From positions 62,001-126,000 of the forward strand of contig JAVBMN010000023.1 of assembly GCA_031552405.1 (NCBI GenBank): DNA of 64,000 nucleotides, written 5' to 3'. The notes under the pieces are model-generated. The model did no database searches. It was not told where the DNA came from and worked only from the letters and a program-made list of their open reading frames with translations. The translations under genes and the position numbers were made by a program. Of the stretch, positions 46,667 through 55,645 are shown in pieces (within the stretch, counting starts at the first letter, position 1; each line of letters begins with the position of its first letter). The DNA comes from UBA1794 sp031552405 (lineage in GTDB: Bacteria; Bacteroidota; Bacteroidia; Bacteroidales; Bacteroidaceae).

Positions 46667-47522
46667 TCTGAATGCACTTCCGGTATTCAGGAATATTTTT
46701 GCCCGTGCGCTTTTTAAATAAGCGTGAAAAGTATTCAGGATCGTTGTAGTTCAGATCATAGGCCAGTTCTTTGATAGAAATAGCTGAGAGATATAATCTG
46801 CGTTTGGCTTCCAGCATCAACCGTTCTGTAAGGTAGGCTTTAGGGGAAATACCACATTTGGTTTTTACCAGATGATACAACGCATTGGTATTCATGCCCA
46901 ATTCTTCGGCCATTTCTTCTACCGAAGGATGATTCAGGTAGTTATCTTCAAGGTAGTTTTTGAACAATATGAAATCGGACAGGCTGTCTTTTGCATCGAT
47001 TGCCGGCTTCCGGTCTTTGAAATAGGTGTCGTTACATTCAGTCAGCAAGGCGTTTAAGTATACCAAGACCAGCTCCGGATTGGATGTGCCGTCCTGCAAT
47101 ATACTATCTAAAGAATGAAACACTGCCAGTAACCGTTGTAATACAGGTTGGGGCACCTCAATAACCTGATTCCCGAAAGGATCGGTAAAGAAAGGAAAAG
47201 ACGAAGGAAAATAGTTCATCAGTTCTTCTCCAAAGCTGGTTCCGTATGATTCTGTTCCTGCGGCCTTTTCCATCGCATGGATTTGCCAGGGAGTTGCAAA
47301 CACCAACTGATTGTCCTTAATGGTAACATCCTGAAAGTCTATCATGTGTTTTGACTCGCCCTTAACTACTACCATCAAGGAGTAAAATCCTTGCTGTACA
47401 GGTCTGTTCAAGCCCACAACGATGTCTTCACTGAAAGGTGTATTATGTGGTAAGCGAACCATAATAGGTAGCGCCTTATGCTGTTTGATACGATCTAATA
47501 TGGCTTTCTTCTCTTGCGACAT
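46650..47522 (-). CDS. AraC-family transcriptional regulator
   Basis: This 290-residue cytoplasmic regulator has an N-terminal cupin-like sensing domain (about 20-160) and a C-terminal AraC DNA-binding domain with two helix-turn-helix units: VEEMAEELGMNTNALYHLVKTKCG and ISIKELAYDLNYNDPEYFSRLFKKRTGKNIPEYRK. It lies 72 bp upstream of the aldo/keto reductase start codon on the same strand. The matched 21-bp-spaced sites at 45001-45031 and 46636-46666 make the RND operon and reductase its likely targets. The ligand is unknown. Confidence 0.9.
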   Translation of the reverse strand: MSQEKKAILDRIKQHKALPIMVRLPHNTPFSEDIVVGLNRPVQQGFYSLMVVVKGESKHMIDFQDVTIKDNQLVFATPWQIHAMEKAAGTESYGTSFGEELMNYFPSSFPFFTDPFGNQVIEVPQPVLQRLLAVFHSLDSILQDGTSNPELVLVYLNALLTECNDTYFKDRKPAIDAKDSLSDFILFKNYLEDNYLNHPSVEEMAEELGMNTNALYHLVKTKCGISPKAYLTERLMLEAKRRLYLSAISIKELAYDLNYNDPEYFSRLFKKRTGKNIPEYRKCIQNLSGS

Positions 47523-47614
47523 AATAAACGATTATAGATTCGTCTGCTAATGTACGCTTTTAACCTGTATAATCCTCACTCTACTGTAGTAAAATCCAAT
47601 ACTGCACACACCCT

Positions 47615-47736
47615 CCACGTTCCACGAATCTCACGAAAGCCTTTACTACAAGTAGTTTCGAAGTGAAACCTTCATTCACTACATGTTCCACTCCACACGT
47701 TTTGTGAAAGGAGTGATCAGAAAAAGTGGAACGTGG
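47615..47736. repeat. Inverted-repeat block next to array C
   Basis: CCACGTTCCAC (47615-47625) pairs perfectly with GTGGAACGTGG (47726-47736). Inside are further small inverted repeats, including CACTCC/GGAGTG and several TTCAC/GTGAA motifs. The stretch 47633-47675 aligns with about 139-180 near array A. There is no ORF. Together with array C and the MBOAT promoter it fills the 604-bp gene-free stretch 47523-48126. Confidence 0.55.
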
Positions 47737-47836
47737 AAGGAGATTTTTCATTCACAATTCCGAAGCTAAATCTTAATCACTCACAAAATAAAAGTTACAC
47801 TCCACTTCCTCAAAACGCCCTTTCACAGAGGCTATA

Positions 47837-47990
47837 ATCTCGTGCCCACGAGTTATACAATTGGTGGGCACCAGTTGTACAATTCGTGCCCACCAATTTT
47901 TCAACTGCAGCGCACGAGTTGCGCAACCTCAGGCCTGTTTTCTGCAAACTTCAGGCCTGGGATTTTTAAACACAGGCCTGAATCTTGAAA
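47837..47990. repeat. 22-bp-period palindromic array C (7 units)
   Basis: Exactly seven 22-bp units begin at 47837, 47859, 47881, 47903, 47925, 47947 and 47969. Units 1-4 carry the GTGSSCAC-type core, for example CTCGTGCCCACGAG in unit 1. Units 5-7 keep the period but swap the core for CAGGCCTG. The array lies 35 bp upstream of the -33 box of the MBOAT gene. It is the longest of three related arrays in the window. Confidence 0.85.
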
Positions 47991-48025
47991 TAGCATGGGT
48001 TCCTAGCTTAATAAACCTTTTTCGG

Positions 48026-48055
48026 TTTGCGTTTTATGAAAAAGGCGTATCTTTG
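48026..48055 (+). promoter_or_regulatory. Promoter of the MBOAT/SGNH operon
   Basis: TTTG at 48026-48029 and TATCTTTG at 48048-48055 are 18 bp apart, close to the Bacteroides consensus arrangement. The MBOAT start codon is 72 bp downstream. Confidence 0.65.
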
Positions 48056-48126
48056 CCCATTGGTGTGGGCAACACTATTACAGGTTTGCTTTTACCTCAA
48101 TTTTAACTGCTCAATCGGATCGTTTC

Positions 48127-49611
48127 ATGCTTTTTAACTCCATTGAATTTGGACTATTCTTACCCATAGTATTCTTACTATACTGGTTTTTCTTTCATAA
48201 GAATCTGCGAATACAGAATTTATTTATTGTCGCGGCCAGCTATTTTTTCTATGGATGGTGGGACTGGCATTTCCTGCTATTGATGTCGTTTACCACCCTC
48301 CTGAGTTTTGGAAGCGGATGGGCTATTGAACAGGCTCGGAAACAACCGGAAGGGCAGGGCGAAAAGAAGGCTCGCCTTATCTCTATTCTCAATATTGTGG
48401 TGAATCTCCTCATCTTGGGAATTTTTAAATATTACAATTTCTTTGTGGAGAACTTTACCGAAGCATTTTTGTTATTTGGTAAGAAGTTAAATATCAGCAC
48501 GTTGCATTTTATTCTCCCGGTCGGAATCAGCTTTTATACGTTTCAGGCCTTGAGCTATTCGATTGATGTCTACAAAAAGAAAATAAAAGCGTCCAACGAT
48601 ATCATTGCCTTTTTTGCGTTTGTGAGCTTCTTCCCACAATTGGTAGCGGGGCCTATCGAACGGGCCACTCACTTGCTTCCTCAGTTTTACGTGAGGCGCC
48701 ATTTTGTGAACCGTGAGGCGGTAAGCGGAATGAAGCAGATTTTATGGGGCTTGTTTAAAAAGATGGTGGTTGCCGATAACTGCTCTGTTCTTGTGGATAC
48801 GATTTATGGGAGCTATTCGGAACAAAACGGTCTGATTCTGACCTTGGGAGCCATTCTTTTTGCATTTCAGATTTATGGGGATTTTTCCGGATACTCTGAT
48901 GTGGCCATCGGAACCGCGAAATTATTCGGATTCAACCTGATGAGAAACTTTAATTACCCTTACTTCTCAAGGGATATTGCGGAATTCTGGCGACGTTGGC
49001 ATATTTCCCTGACTACCTGGTTTCGGGATTATCTGTATATTCCACTGGGAGGCAGTCGCGGCACAAAAGGGCTGGTGGTACGTAATACCTTTATCATTTT
49101 CCTTGTAAGCGGCTTTTGGCACGGCGCGAATTGGACCTTTATAGTTTGGGGTGCCTTTCACGCGATCTTGTTTTTACCCTTAATCTTATGGAATAAGAAC
49201 CGTAAATACATTGATAGTGTGGCTCAAGGGAGAATCTTCCCAAGTCTCAAAGAAACGTTTCAGATGGGGGTAACCTTTGCATGGGTGGTGATCGGCTGGA
49301 TCTTTTTCCGGGCACCCTCCGTATCCGATGCGGTTCGGTATATCAAAGGGATCTTTTATTCGGACATTTCCTTCTTTGATGGACCTACTCAAGAGGCTTT
49401 TCACCAGACTATATCGAATTACGCCCTTGTGTATTCCATTGTATCAATCCTATTAATGCTGGTACTGGAATGGATCTACCGGGCCGATTCGTTTGGATTT
49501 AATATCTCCATAAAAAACAAGTTTGTGAGGTGGTCGGCTTATCTGTCGCTCTGTATCCTGATTTATTTAACGCATGGAAATTCTTCTATTTTCATTTACT
49601 TTCAGTTTTAA
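48127..49611 (+). CDS. MBOAT-family membrane O-acyltransferase (AlgI/DltB-like)
   Basis: This 494-residue polytopic membrane protein has the MBOAT signature FSGYSDVAIGTAKLFGFNLMRNFNYPYFSRDIAEFWRRWH-like region and the invariant active-site histidine in FLVSGFWHGANWTF. The N-terminal FLLYWFF and SYFFYGWWDW segments also match AlgI-type proteins. It probably moves acyl (often acetyl) groups across the membrane to decorate an extracytoplasmic polymer. The SGNH gene 3 bp downstream is the expected partner. Acceptor unknown. Confidence 0.9.
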   Translation: MLFNSIEFGLFLPIVFLLYWFFFHKNLRIQNLFIVAASYFFYGWWDWHFLLLMSFTTLLSFGSGWAIEQARKQPEGQGEKKARLISILNIVVNLLILGIFKYYNFFVENFTEAFLLFGKKLNISTLHFILPVGISFYTFQALSYSIDVYKKKIKASNDIIAFFAFVSFFPQLVAGPIERATHLLPQFYVRRHFVNREAVSGMKQILWGLFKKMVVADNCSVLVDTIYGSYSEQNGLILTLGAILFAFQIYGDFSGYSDVAIGTAKLFGFNLMRNFNYPYFSRDIAEFWRRWHISLTTWFRDYLYIPLGGSRGTKGLVVRNTFIIFLVSGFWHGANWTFIVWGAFHAILFLPLILWNKNRKYIDSVAQGRIFPSLKETFQMGVTFAWVVIGWIFFRAPSVSDAVRYIKGIFYSDISFFDGPTQEAFHQTISNYALVYSIVSILLMLVLEWIYRADSFGFNISIKNKFVRWSAYLSLCILIYLTHGNSSIFIYFQF

Positions 49612-49614
49612 ACT

Positions 49615-50562
49615 ATGAAAAGATTCATCCTGAATAGCCTCTTGTTTGCGTTTGTTTTGGGCATTTCATTTTTCCTGATCGTATGGGTCACTGATCACGG
49701 CCTGAGAAAATCCAAGAAAGACGATTTTAAAGAATGGAATGAGATCTTTGATGGAAAGATCGATGCCGATGTCCTGATTCTGGGTTCATCCCGGGCCCGT
49801 CTTCAATATAACACGTACATCTTAGATACTACATTGCACGTAAACTCCTATAACCTAGGACTCGACGGCACTTCTTTTGACATCCAATATCTGAGATTCA
49901 AGTCCTACATCAACCACAATAAAACGCCTAAGATACTGATACAAAATGTTGATTGGGATACGATGGAGCGTAATGAAAGCATTTTTCTGAGCTATCAATT
50001 GCTTCCTTATCTGAGGGATGAATACGTGAGAAGCTATTTGTTACAACACGACCTGTTTAATGCGAATGATATTTATTTCCCATTCTTGAAATATTCCGGC
50101 CAATTCAAACCCGTGGGAATGGCTTTTGCCGACTATTTCCAGCCTACCCCTTCTTCTTCTCCGGAGGAGGTAAAATACAAGGGATTTGAAGCCGTTGATC
50201 AAGAATGGAATCCCTTCCATCTAGAAAAGAGAAGGAAGATGAAGACTATATATTGGAAGAAAGATAAAAAGATAGAAACTCTTTTCGATCAATTCCTAAA
50301 AGAATGTGCGGAATATAATATCAAAGTCATCCTTGTTCTGTCGCCCCCCTATTATGAGCTGGAAGGGTTGGTGGATAATTATAAGGGCCTGGTGTCAATG
50401 TACGATAGTATAGCCCAAGTAAACAACTTGCTGTTTTTGAATTATTCGGATAGCCCTGTGTCCAAAGACACCTTGAATTTCTACAATACCACCCATCTGA
50501 ACAGAAGAGGCGCCGAACGTTTCACCTTAGAGTTGACACAAGATTTAAAACACGCCTTTTAG
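49615..50562 (+). CDS. Membrane-anchored SGNH/DltD-like acyl-transfer partner
   Basis: This 315-residue protein has one N-terminal membrane segment (about 5-25) and an extracytoplasmic domain. LILGSSRARLQY contains the likely nucleophilic serine (SGNH block I), and TTHLNRRGAERF near the C-terminus provides the histidine of block V. The order MBOAT then SGNH protein resembles DltB-DltD and AlgI-AlgJ/X pairs. It probably transfers the acyl group to the final acceptor. IS982 has inserted 7 bp after its stop codon. Confidence 0.75.
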   Translation: MKRFILNSLLFAFVLGISFFLIVWVTDHGLRKSKKDDFKEWNEIFDGKIDADVLILGSSRARLQYNTYILDTTLHVNSYNLGLDGTSFDIQYLRFKSYINHNKTPKILIQNVDWDTMERNESIFLSYQLLPYLRDEYVRSYLLQHDLFNANDIYFPFLKYSGQFKPVGMAFADYFQPTPSSSPEEVKYKGFEAVDQEWNPFHLEKRRKMKTIYWKKDKKIETLFDQFLKECAEYNIKVILVLSPPYYELEGLVDNYKGLVSMYDSIAQVNNLLFLNYSDSPVSKDTLNFYNTTHLNRRGAERFTLELTQDLKHAF

Positions 50563-50687
50563 CTTGTCTACCTGAGTTTTGCATAAAACAGTTTGTTTGT
50601 ATTCCTCTCAGTAATTTCCTTCTACGTGCATACCTTCCTTGCTCAAGATGGGTTTCCTCCTGAGCAAATCTTCTTTGTATTATATTT

Positions 50688-51023
50688 TTAATTGAACAGA
50701 GTCAGTTGCCCGTGGCTTTCTTCCCTGTCGAACTTTATTGCAGGCTTCTTTTCAAAGAGGCAATATGCTGCTATGCCTGCAATCATATTCATTAGGAAGT
50801 TGGCCTTCCCCCGATGTCTAGAATGTTCTATCTGGCAGATATTCTTTAGTTCATCATTAATGGTTTCAATAACGGATCGTTTGCGTAGTAGTATCTTGTC
50901 TCGCATTGTCATTAATCGGTTCTTCATATTGCTTCTGATTCCAGTCACTAAATGGATTCCATCATTGAAGAGAGTCTCAAAGAGTTTTGCGGAGATGTAC
51001 CCTTTATCTTCTATATAACACAT
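50688..51023 (-). pseudogene. IS982 transposase, C-terminal fragment
   Basis: 111 codons encode the end of an IS982-type DDE transposase: DKGYISAKLFETLF, LVTGIRSNMKNRLM, and KILLRKRSVIETINDELKNICQIEHSRHRG with the final catalytic Glu. Roughly the first two thirds of the protein are absent here; the first ~50 residues lie at 51858-52016. The reading frame opens directly at the junction with the IS110 remnant. Confidence 0.8.
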
Positions 51024-51028
51024 TTGTA

Positions 51029-51682
51029 TTATGCTGATTTTCTGAGCTTTTCATTTAATGTTTCTAACGCTTTTTGTGTGCGTGCTATCTTCTTCTCAAG
51101 TAGCACTTTCTCATCAATGGCACATAATTTCTCATCATATTCAGTTTGATGTAGAACCATGACAAAGAATATTTTGGCAATTTTATGTGCTGTACAGACT
51201 ATGGCATATTTGTGTCCTCCTTTGGCTTTTTGTCTTCGGAAGTAATATCCTAAGAGATTTTTAGAATCCTTTATCGAGTTGGCGCATTGCCTGAAAGCTT
51301 GTCCTGCAAAGTTCTTCCTTTTTGGGACATGGCTTGATAGAATCTTGCCTCCTGAAATTTTGTTGTTTGGAACAAGGTTAAGCCAACAAGAGAATGTCGA
51401 TGCCGATTTAAACTTTTCCGCAAAGTTATGACCAAGCTCTCCCATGAGCACAAGCAGGCCTCCTTTACTCATGCCCGGTATGGCCATGGCGTTGATTCCC
51501 CAAAGTGCATGTGCATATTTCTCCACATCAAACTCTACTGCATTTTTCCTGGCTATACGTTTCTTTGTACGTATCAGTTCTTTTGCTTTGGGGGCAATCA
51601 AGGCTATATACTGGCCTGCTATCTAATCTATTTTTCAAGTCACATTCATTGGTTTGCCGCTGAAAATGCCTGTAGTCTTCTA
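51029..51682 (-). pseudogene. IS110-family transposase, C-terminal fragment
   Basis: About 190 in-frame codons (51029-51601) encode the Transposase_20 part of an IS110-family recombinase: IPGMSKGGLLVLMGELG, FSCWLNLVPNNKISGGK, and AGQAFRQCANSIKDSKNLLG, including the region of the catalytic serine. Upstream to 51682 the similarity seems to continue in another frame (NECDLKNRLDS), implying a frameshift near 51600-51640. The N-terminal DEDD domain is missing; the MITE-like element borders the break. Confidence 0.75.
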
Positions 51683-51857
51683 AGAAGCTGTTTTGAATTT
51701 GCTCAGTAATGTTTTGAGAGTTGTTTTTGAGGATATTTTTCTGTTTTTAGGAGGAAGATAGCGGGCTATCTGACGATGGAAAACAGGAAAATAGACCAAG
51801 AAGAAACTCAAAACAGATTGATAAAAATAAAAAAAATGGAAATTCAAAACAGCTTCT
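51683..51857. mobile_element. 175-bp MITE-like palindromic element
   Basis: Perfect 18-bp terminal inverted repeats AGAAGCTGTTTTGAATTT occur at 51683-51700 and 51840-51857. Between them are nested inverted repeats: GTTTTGAG/CTCAAAAC, TTTTCTGTTTT/AAAACAGGAAAA, and a central GATAGCGGGCTATC. The whole element can fold into one long hairpin and has no coding capacity. One side borders the IS110 remnant, the other the IS982 N-terminal fragment. Confidence 0.75.
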
Positions 51858-52016
51858 GAGCATCTCACTATCACTCATTCTACAAGGGCGATTACGACGC
51901 TTTTTGCCATCAGGGTGATCTAAAAGGGATTTAAGCTCATTTCGAGAAAGTTCTTTGCAGAAATCGTCTGCAATACAGAATATTTCTGTAAATTTGTCAC
52001 GGGTAAGAATACTCAT
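51858..52016 (-). pseudogene. IS982 transposase, N-terminal fragment
   Basis: The ATG at 52016 begins a frame of about 52 codons with the IS982 N-terminal pattern (TEIFCIADDFCKEL, then RPCRMSDSEM). It is cut at the MITE terminus; the open frame continues into MITE sequence without meaning. Confidence 0.75.
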
Positions 52017-52122
52017 AATTAATTAAATGTATATCTATTTGGTTATCAGCTATAAATATACAAAATTAGGAGATCTTACCCAACTTTTTACGGGTCTTTT
52101 TTATCCAAAACTCAGGTTAAAA

Positions 52123-52155
52123 GCCTAATTGTATTAGGCAACATTTGATTTTTTC
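52123..52155 (+). terminator. Hairpin, possibly the displaced terminator of the SGNH gene
   Basis: A 7-bp stem GCCTAAT/ATTAGGC (52123-52129 with 52133-52139) is followed by a T-run at about 52149-52154. It lies 5 bp beyond the IS982 end, so the insertion may have separated the acyltransferase operon from its terminator. The rest of 52156-52296 is AT-rich with no clear -7 box. Confidence 0.45.
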
Positions 52156-52296
52156 AATAATAACACGAATGCAATGAGTGTGTTGTCTGAAAAATACGAA
52201 TTATTATATGGAAGCAGTTCTGACAACGTATCATTGAAAAATATTGTTGTTTCTCTGCGAGAATAGAATAATATTATCTGATATTAAAATATACTT

Positions 52297-54630
52297 ATGA
52301 AGAAATTAATATTCGCATTGTTCGGGTTGATACCTGCTGGCTTGTGGGCACAAAATATCACAGATATGGCTGTTATGAATAATAAGTCAGCCGAGAATAT
52401 ATCTGTCGATCAATCACAAGTATTGACTATTGAGGATTCTGTGTTCTTACACCCGGACCGCATCCGCTATGACCAACGATGTTTTCAGATAGAAGGCAAC
52501 GATGTTTTTCTGTTCAGTGGGGCTTTTCACTATTTCCGCACGCCGCAAGCACTCTGGGGCAACCGTTTCAAGAAATTAAAGGAGGGCGGGTTCAACTGTG
52601 TGGAAACGTATGTTCCCTGGAACTGGCATGAACGGACGATGCCTAAATCGGTGGACGATGAGTCCTGTCTGGAGCTGAAAGAGCTGGACGATTTCTTAAC
52701 AATGGCCGAGTCTTATGGCTTGTATGTCATCGTACGGCCCGGACCATATATCTGTTCTGAGTGGAGTGGGGGCGGGTTTCCGCAATGGATCATGCAGAAG
52801 AAGCCGGTAAAGACAAGCTTCGACACTTGGTTGCAAAGCAATGATCCAGAATTTGTTCGTTGGAACGAGCACTGGTACCGGGCGGTATGTCGGGTGGTTG
52901 CCCCTCATCAGATAACCAGAAAGGCTGTGGGAGCTCCCGGTGTGGTGTTGTTTCAGATCGAGAATGAATTTAACCGCATCAAATGGTTCCCCAAAGAAGC
53001 TAAGAAGGATTATTTGGTTCAGCTCGCCCGGGTAGCCCGCAAATATGAAATAGAGGTACCTCTTATCACCTGTTGGACGGATGAGGCCCGCAATGCGGGC
53101 GAAGGTGCACTTAACGGTGTACTGGATATGGTAAATAGCTATCCCCGATGGAACGTGGAGAAGAACTTTGGACGGCTAACCAACCTGCAACTACAGTCGC
53201 AACCCGGTAAGCCGTTATTGTCCGGTGAGTTACAAGGAGGATGGTGCAGCGAACTCGGCGATAAATTGAGCTGGGAGCAGGACGGACTAATGCCGGTGCA
53301 AACACAAAATATTACTCTATATGCCTTGCAGCGCGGGTTCTGCGGGATGAGTTACTACATGACAGTGGGGGGAACTAATCTGGACGATTGGGGAGCCCGG
53401 CAAATGACTACTACGTATGATTATGCCGCAGCCATAGGCGAAGATGGTTCAACCAATGACCGGTACCGTCGCTTCCAAGGGCTTTCGGTGTTCTTGTTGG
53501 AGCATGGAACAAAAATCACCCGCACAGATATTCAGTCGTTGGCCTATTCGTCTACTGATCCGGAGGTGAAATTAGTGGTAAGACAGGCTATCAATGGTGA
53601 TCGATATTATTTTGTACGAACGGAGGAGCATACCCGTCATCACTTCGGCACCCTGCAAACATCAGACTTTGCCTTGGATTTTGCCTTGGAACCCTTTGGC
53701 TCTATGGTGTATTATCTTCCGGCAGGAGCCGATAAAGGTAAATGGTATCCTGAAATGCCGGAGCCACAACCACGTTTGGCTGTCAAAGCCGATACCATCA
53801 GATTGACAACCACGGAGATATTCCCCGACAAGCTCCCCACGCAATGGAAGAAACTGAAAAAGGGAGAATATATAGATGATCAAGGTATTTATGGCCGCCA
53901 TTTTATCTATTACCGAACGTTTGCCTCACAAGGAAAAACCCTTGAGGTAGGCCGCATCGGGAAGAAACTGATCAATGGAACAGATGCTGATACAGTGCTG
54001 GTATCTGTACAAGGAAAACTACTGCCTATTCTCAAGGAGGGCGAAACAAGTGCCCTTTATAAGTTACCCGGTGATTCTACCGTGAACAAGAAGGTGGAAG
54101 TAATCCTGTTATTCGAAAGCAAAGGCCTGCACCACCATACTAAAAAGGTGGTCGAAGATTACTGGAAGATAGGACCCACGTTTGTGAAATGTGGAGCGCA
54201 GGAGTTGTCGCTGGAATATGCATACACAGAGGAGGAAAGAGGATTGGCCTTGTCGAAAGTCTCACCAATGTCGCCAAAGAAAGTTAGTCCTATAGAACAA
54301 CTGAAAGGCCATACGAATATACAGGAATCTTTGCTGGTATGGTATCGCTACTCATTTGCACTGCCTGGTATGCCGAAAAATGTATGGTATCCTTATCACC
54401 TCCGTTTGGAGCAGTCGGGCAACGGATTCATCTACGTGAATGGACATTGCATCGGGCGTTGCTGGCAGGAAGGTCCTCAGCGGGAATACTACATTCCCGA
54501 ATGCTGGCTGAATAAAGACGGTGAGAATGTGGTGACTGTCAGCCTGCGTCCTACTGGTGAAGGCATCGGCATCCAGACAGCAGAGATCATCCCGGTGACA
54601 TGGGCAGCCGAGAAACAATCTAATAAATAA
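52297..54630 (+). CDS. Secreted GH35 beta-galactosidase
   Basis: This 777-residue protein has a signal peptide (about 1-19) and a GH35 catalytic TIM barrel from about residue 60: GGFNCVETYVPWNWHE, VIVRPGPYICSEWSGGGFPQW, the acid/base Glu224 in FQIENEF, and the probable nucleophile Glu311 in LLSGELQGGW. Beta-sandwich domains follow to the C-terminus. It releases terminal beta-linked galactose, probably in the periplasm. First gene of a five-gene hydrolase operon; the next start is 6 bp after its stop. Confidence 0.92.
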   Translation: MKKLIFALFGLIPAGLWAQNITDMAVMNNKSAENISVDQSQVLTIEDSVFLHPDRIRYDQRCFQIEGNDVFLFSGAFHYFRTPQALWGNRFKKLKEGGFNCVETYVPWNWHERTMPKSVDDESCLELKELDDFLTMAESYGLYVIVRPGPYICSEWSGGGFPQWIMQKKPVKTSFDTWLQSNDPEFVRWNEHWYRAVCRVVAPHQITRKAVGAPGVVLFQIENEFNRIKWFPKEAKKDYLVQLARVARKYEIEVPLITCWTDEARNAGEGALNGVLDMVNSYPRWNVEKNFGRLTNLQLQSQPGKPLLSGELQGGWCSELGDKLSWEQDGLMPVQTQNITLYALQRGFCGMSYYMTVGGTNLDDWGARQMTTTYDYAAAIGEDGSTNDRYRRFQGLSVFLLEHGTKITRTDIQSLAYSSTDPEVKLVVRQAINGDRYYFVRTEEHTRHHFGTLQTSDFALDFALEPFGSMVYYLPAGADKGKWYPEMPEPQPRLAVKADTIRLTTTEIFPDKLPTQWKKLKKGEYIDDQGIYGRHFIYYRTFASQGKTLEVGRIGKKLINGTDADTVLVSVQGKLLPILKEGETSALYKLPGDSTVNKKVEVILLFESKGLHHHTKKVVEDYWKIGPTFVKCGAQELSLEYAYTEEERGLALSKVSPMSPKKVSPIEQLKGHTNIQESLLVWYRYSFALPGMPKNVWYPYHLRLEQSGNGFIYVNGHCIGRCWQEGPQREYYIPECWLNKDGENVVTVSLRPTGEGIGIQTAEIIPVTWAAEKQSNK

Positions 54631-54636
54631 TATTGC

Positions 54637-55624
54637 ATGAAGGTGAAACCGACATCGTTTTTATGGATTATCATGGCGGCATGGTTACCTATTCATGCCC
54701 AGCAAACCGGGAAGTGGGGTGACCAAGGCGATGGCACTTTCCGTAATCCGGTGATTGCTGCCGATTATAGCGACCCTGACCCGCTACGGGTAGGCGAGGA
54801 TTACTATTTGGTGGCTTCTACATTCGAAAGCTACCCCGGAGTCACCATCCTGCATTCCAAAGACCTGGTCAACTGGACTACCATAGGAGCTGCCCTGACC
54901 GACCTGACAGGCGTCGATTCTGCATACAGTGCCAAACGGATGGACCGTTATCGGAGTCGACATACAGAATATGGAAGGAAAGATGGCTTATCAGTTGCCC
55001 AAGCCCATTGCTGGTTTCCCGGAATCAATTCCACAGTCGGGCGATGAATTTTCTGCTACGGAACTGAATCTGCAATGGGTGTGGAATCATGAACCGCGCA
55101 GGGACAAATGGTCGCTGACAGAACGGAATGGATATTTACGGTTGTACGCCTATCCTTCGGTGGATAAAAAAGGCTTTTTCAAGGCCGGGAATACCATCAA
55201 CCAACGTTACCTGCGCAGTGATACGACGGTAGTTACCGTCAGACTGGAGATTGAAGGCATGGCAGAAGGGCAAGAAGCCGGTTTGGCGCATTTTAATGGA
55301 GGGAAGTCGTATGCAGCTGTTGCCGTCAGTCTGCATCAGGGCATGAAGCGGATGAAATACGAAACGAATGGCGAAATCACTGAAGGAGATGTATTGCCGA
55401 CCGGTCAGCAGGTGTTTTACCTTCGTACCTGCGTGGGGTTTGATAATAGAGCCCGTTTTCAATACAGCACAGACGGTATGAATTTCAAGGAACTGGGAGG
55501 AGTGTATCCGCTCAGTCCAGGGAACTTCCGGGGAGACATGATTGGTATTTATACCTATAACGATAAAGGCGAGTCTGGCTATGTGGACGTGGACTGGTTC
55601 CATTATCAAGTTGTAAACAAATAA
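54637..55624 (+). pseudogene. GH43-family glycosidase with internal deletion and frameshift
   Basis: The first frame (54637 to about 54945) encodes a signal peptide and the start of a GH43 propeller (RNPVIAADYSDPDP with the catalytic-base Asp, STFESYPGVTILHSKDLVNW). The second frame (about 54935-55624) encodes the end of GH43 and a full C-terminal beta-sandwich domain (GWTVIGVDI, QSGDEFSATELNLQWVWNHEP). Most of the propeller, including the general acid, is missing. Compared with usual GH43 plus C2-domain proteins roughly 200 residues are lost, and the halves are joined out of frame near 54930-54950. It is almost certainly non-functional. Confidence 0.8.
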
Positions 55625-55645
55625 AAAATTTAAAGATATAAGATT

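Larger units (their letters stand above)
50570..52117 (-). mobile_element. Decayed IS982-family element with nested insertions
   Basis: Terminal inverted repeats ACCTGAGTTTTG are at 50570-50581 and, inverted, at 52106-52117. Inside, on the - strand, are the N-terminal and C-terminal ends of an IS982 transposase, separated by an IS110-family remnant and a MITE-like palindrome. The middle of the IS982 transposase is gone, so the element cannot move on its own. No clear target-site duplication is seen. Confidence 0.75.
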
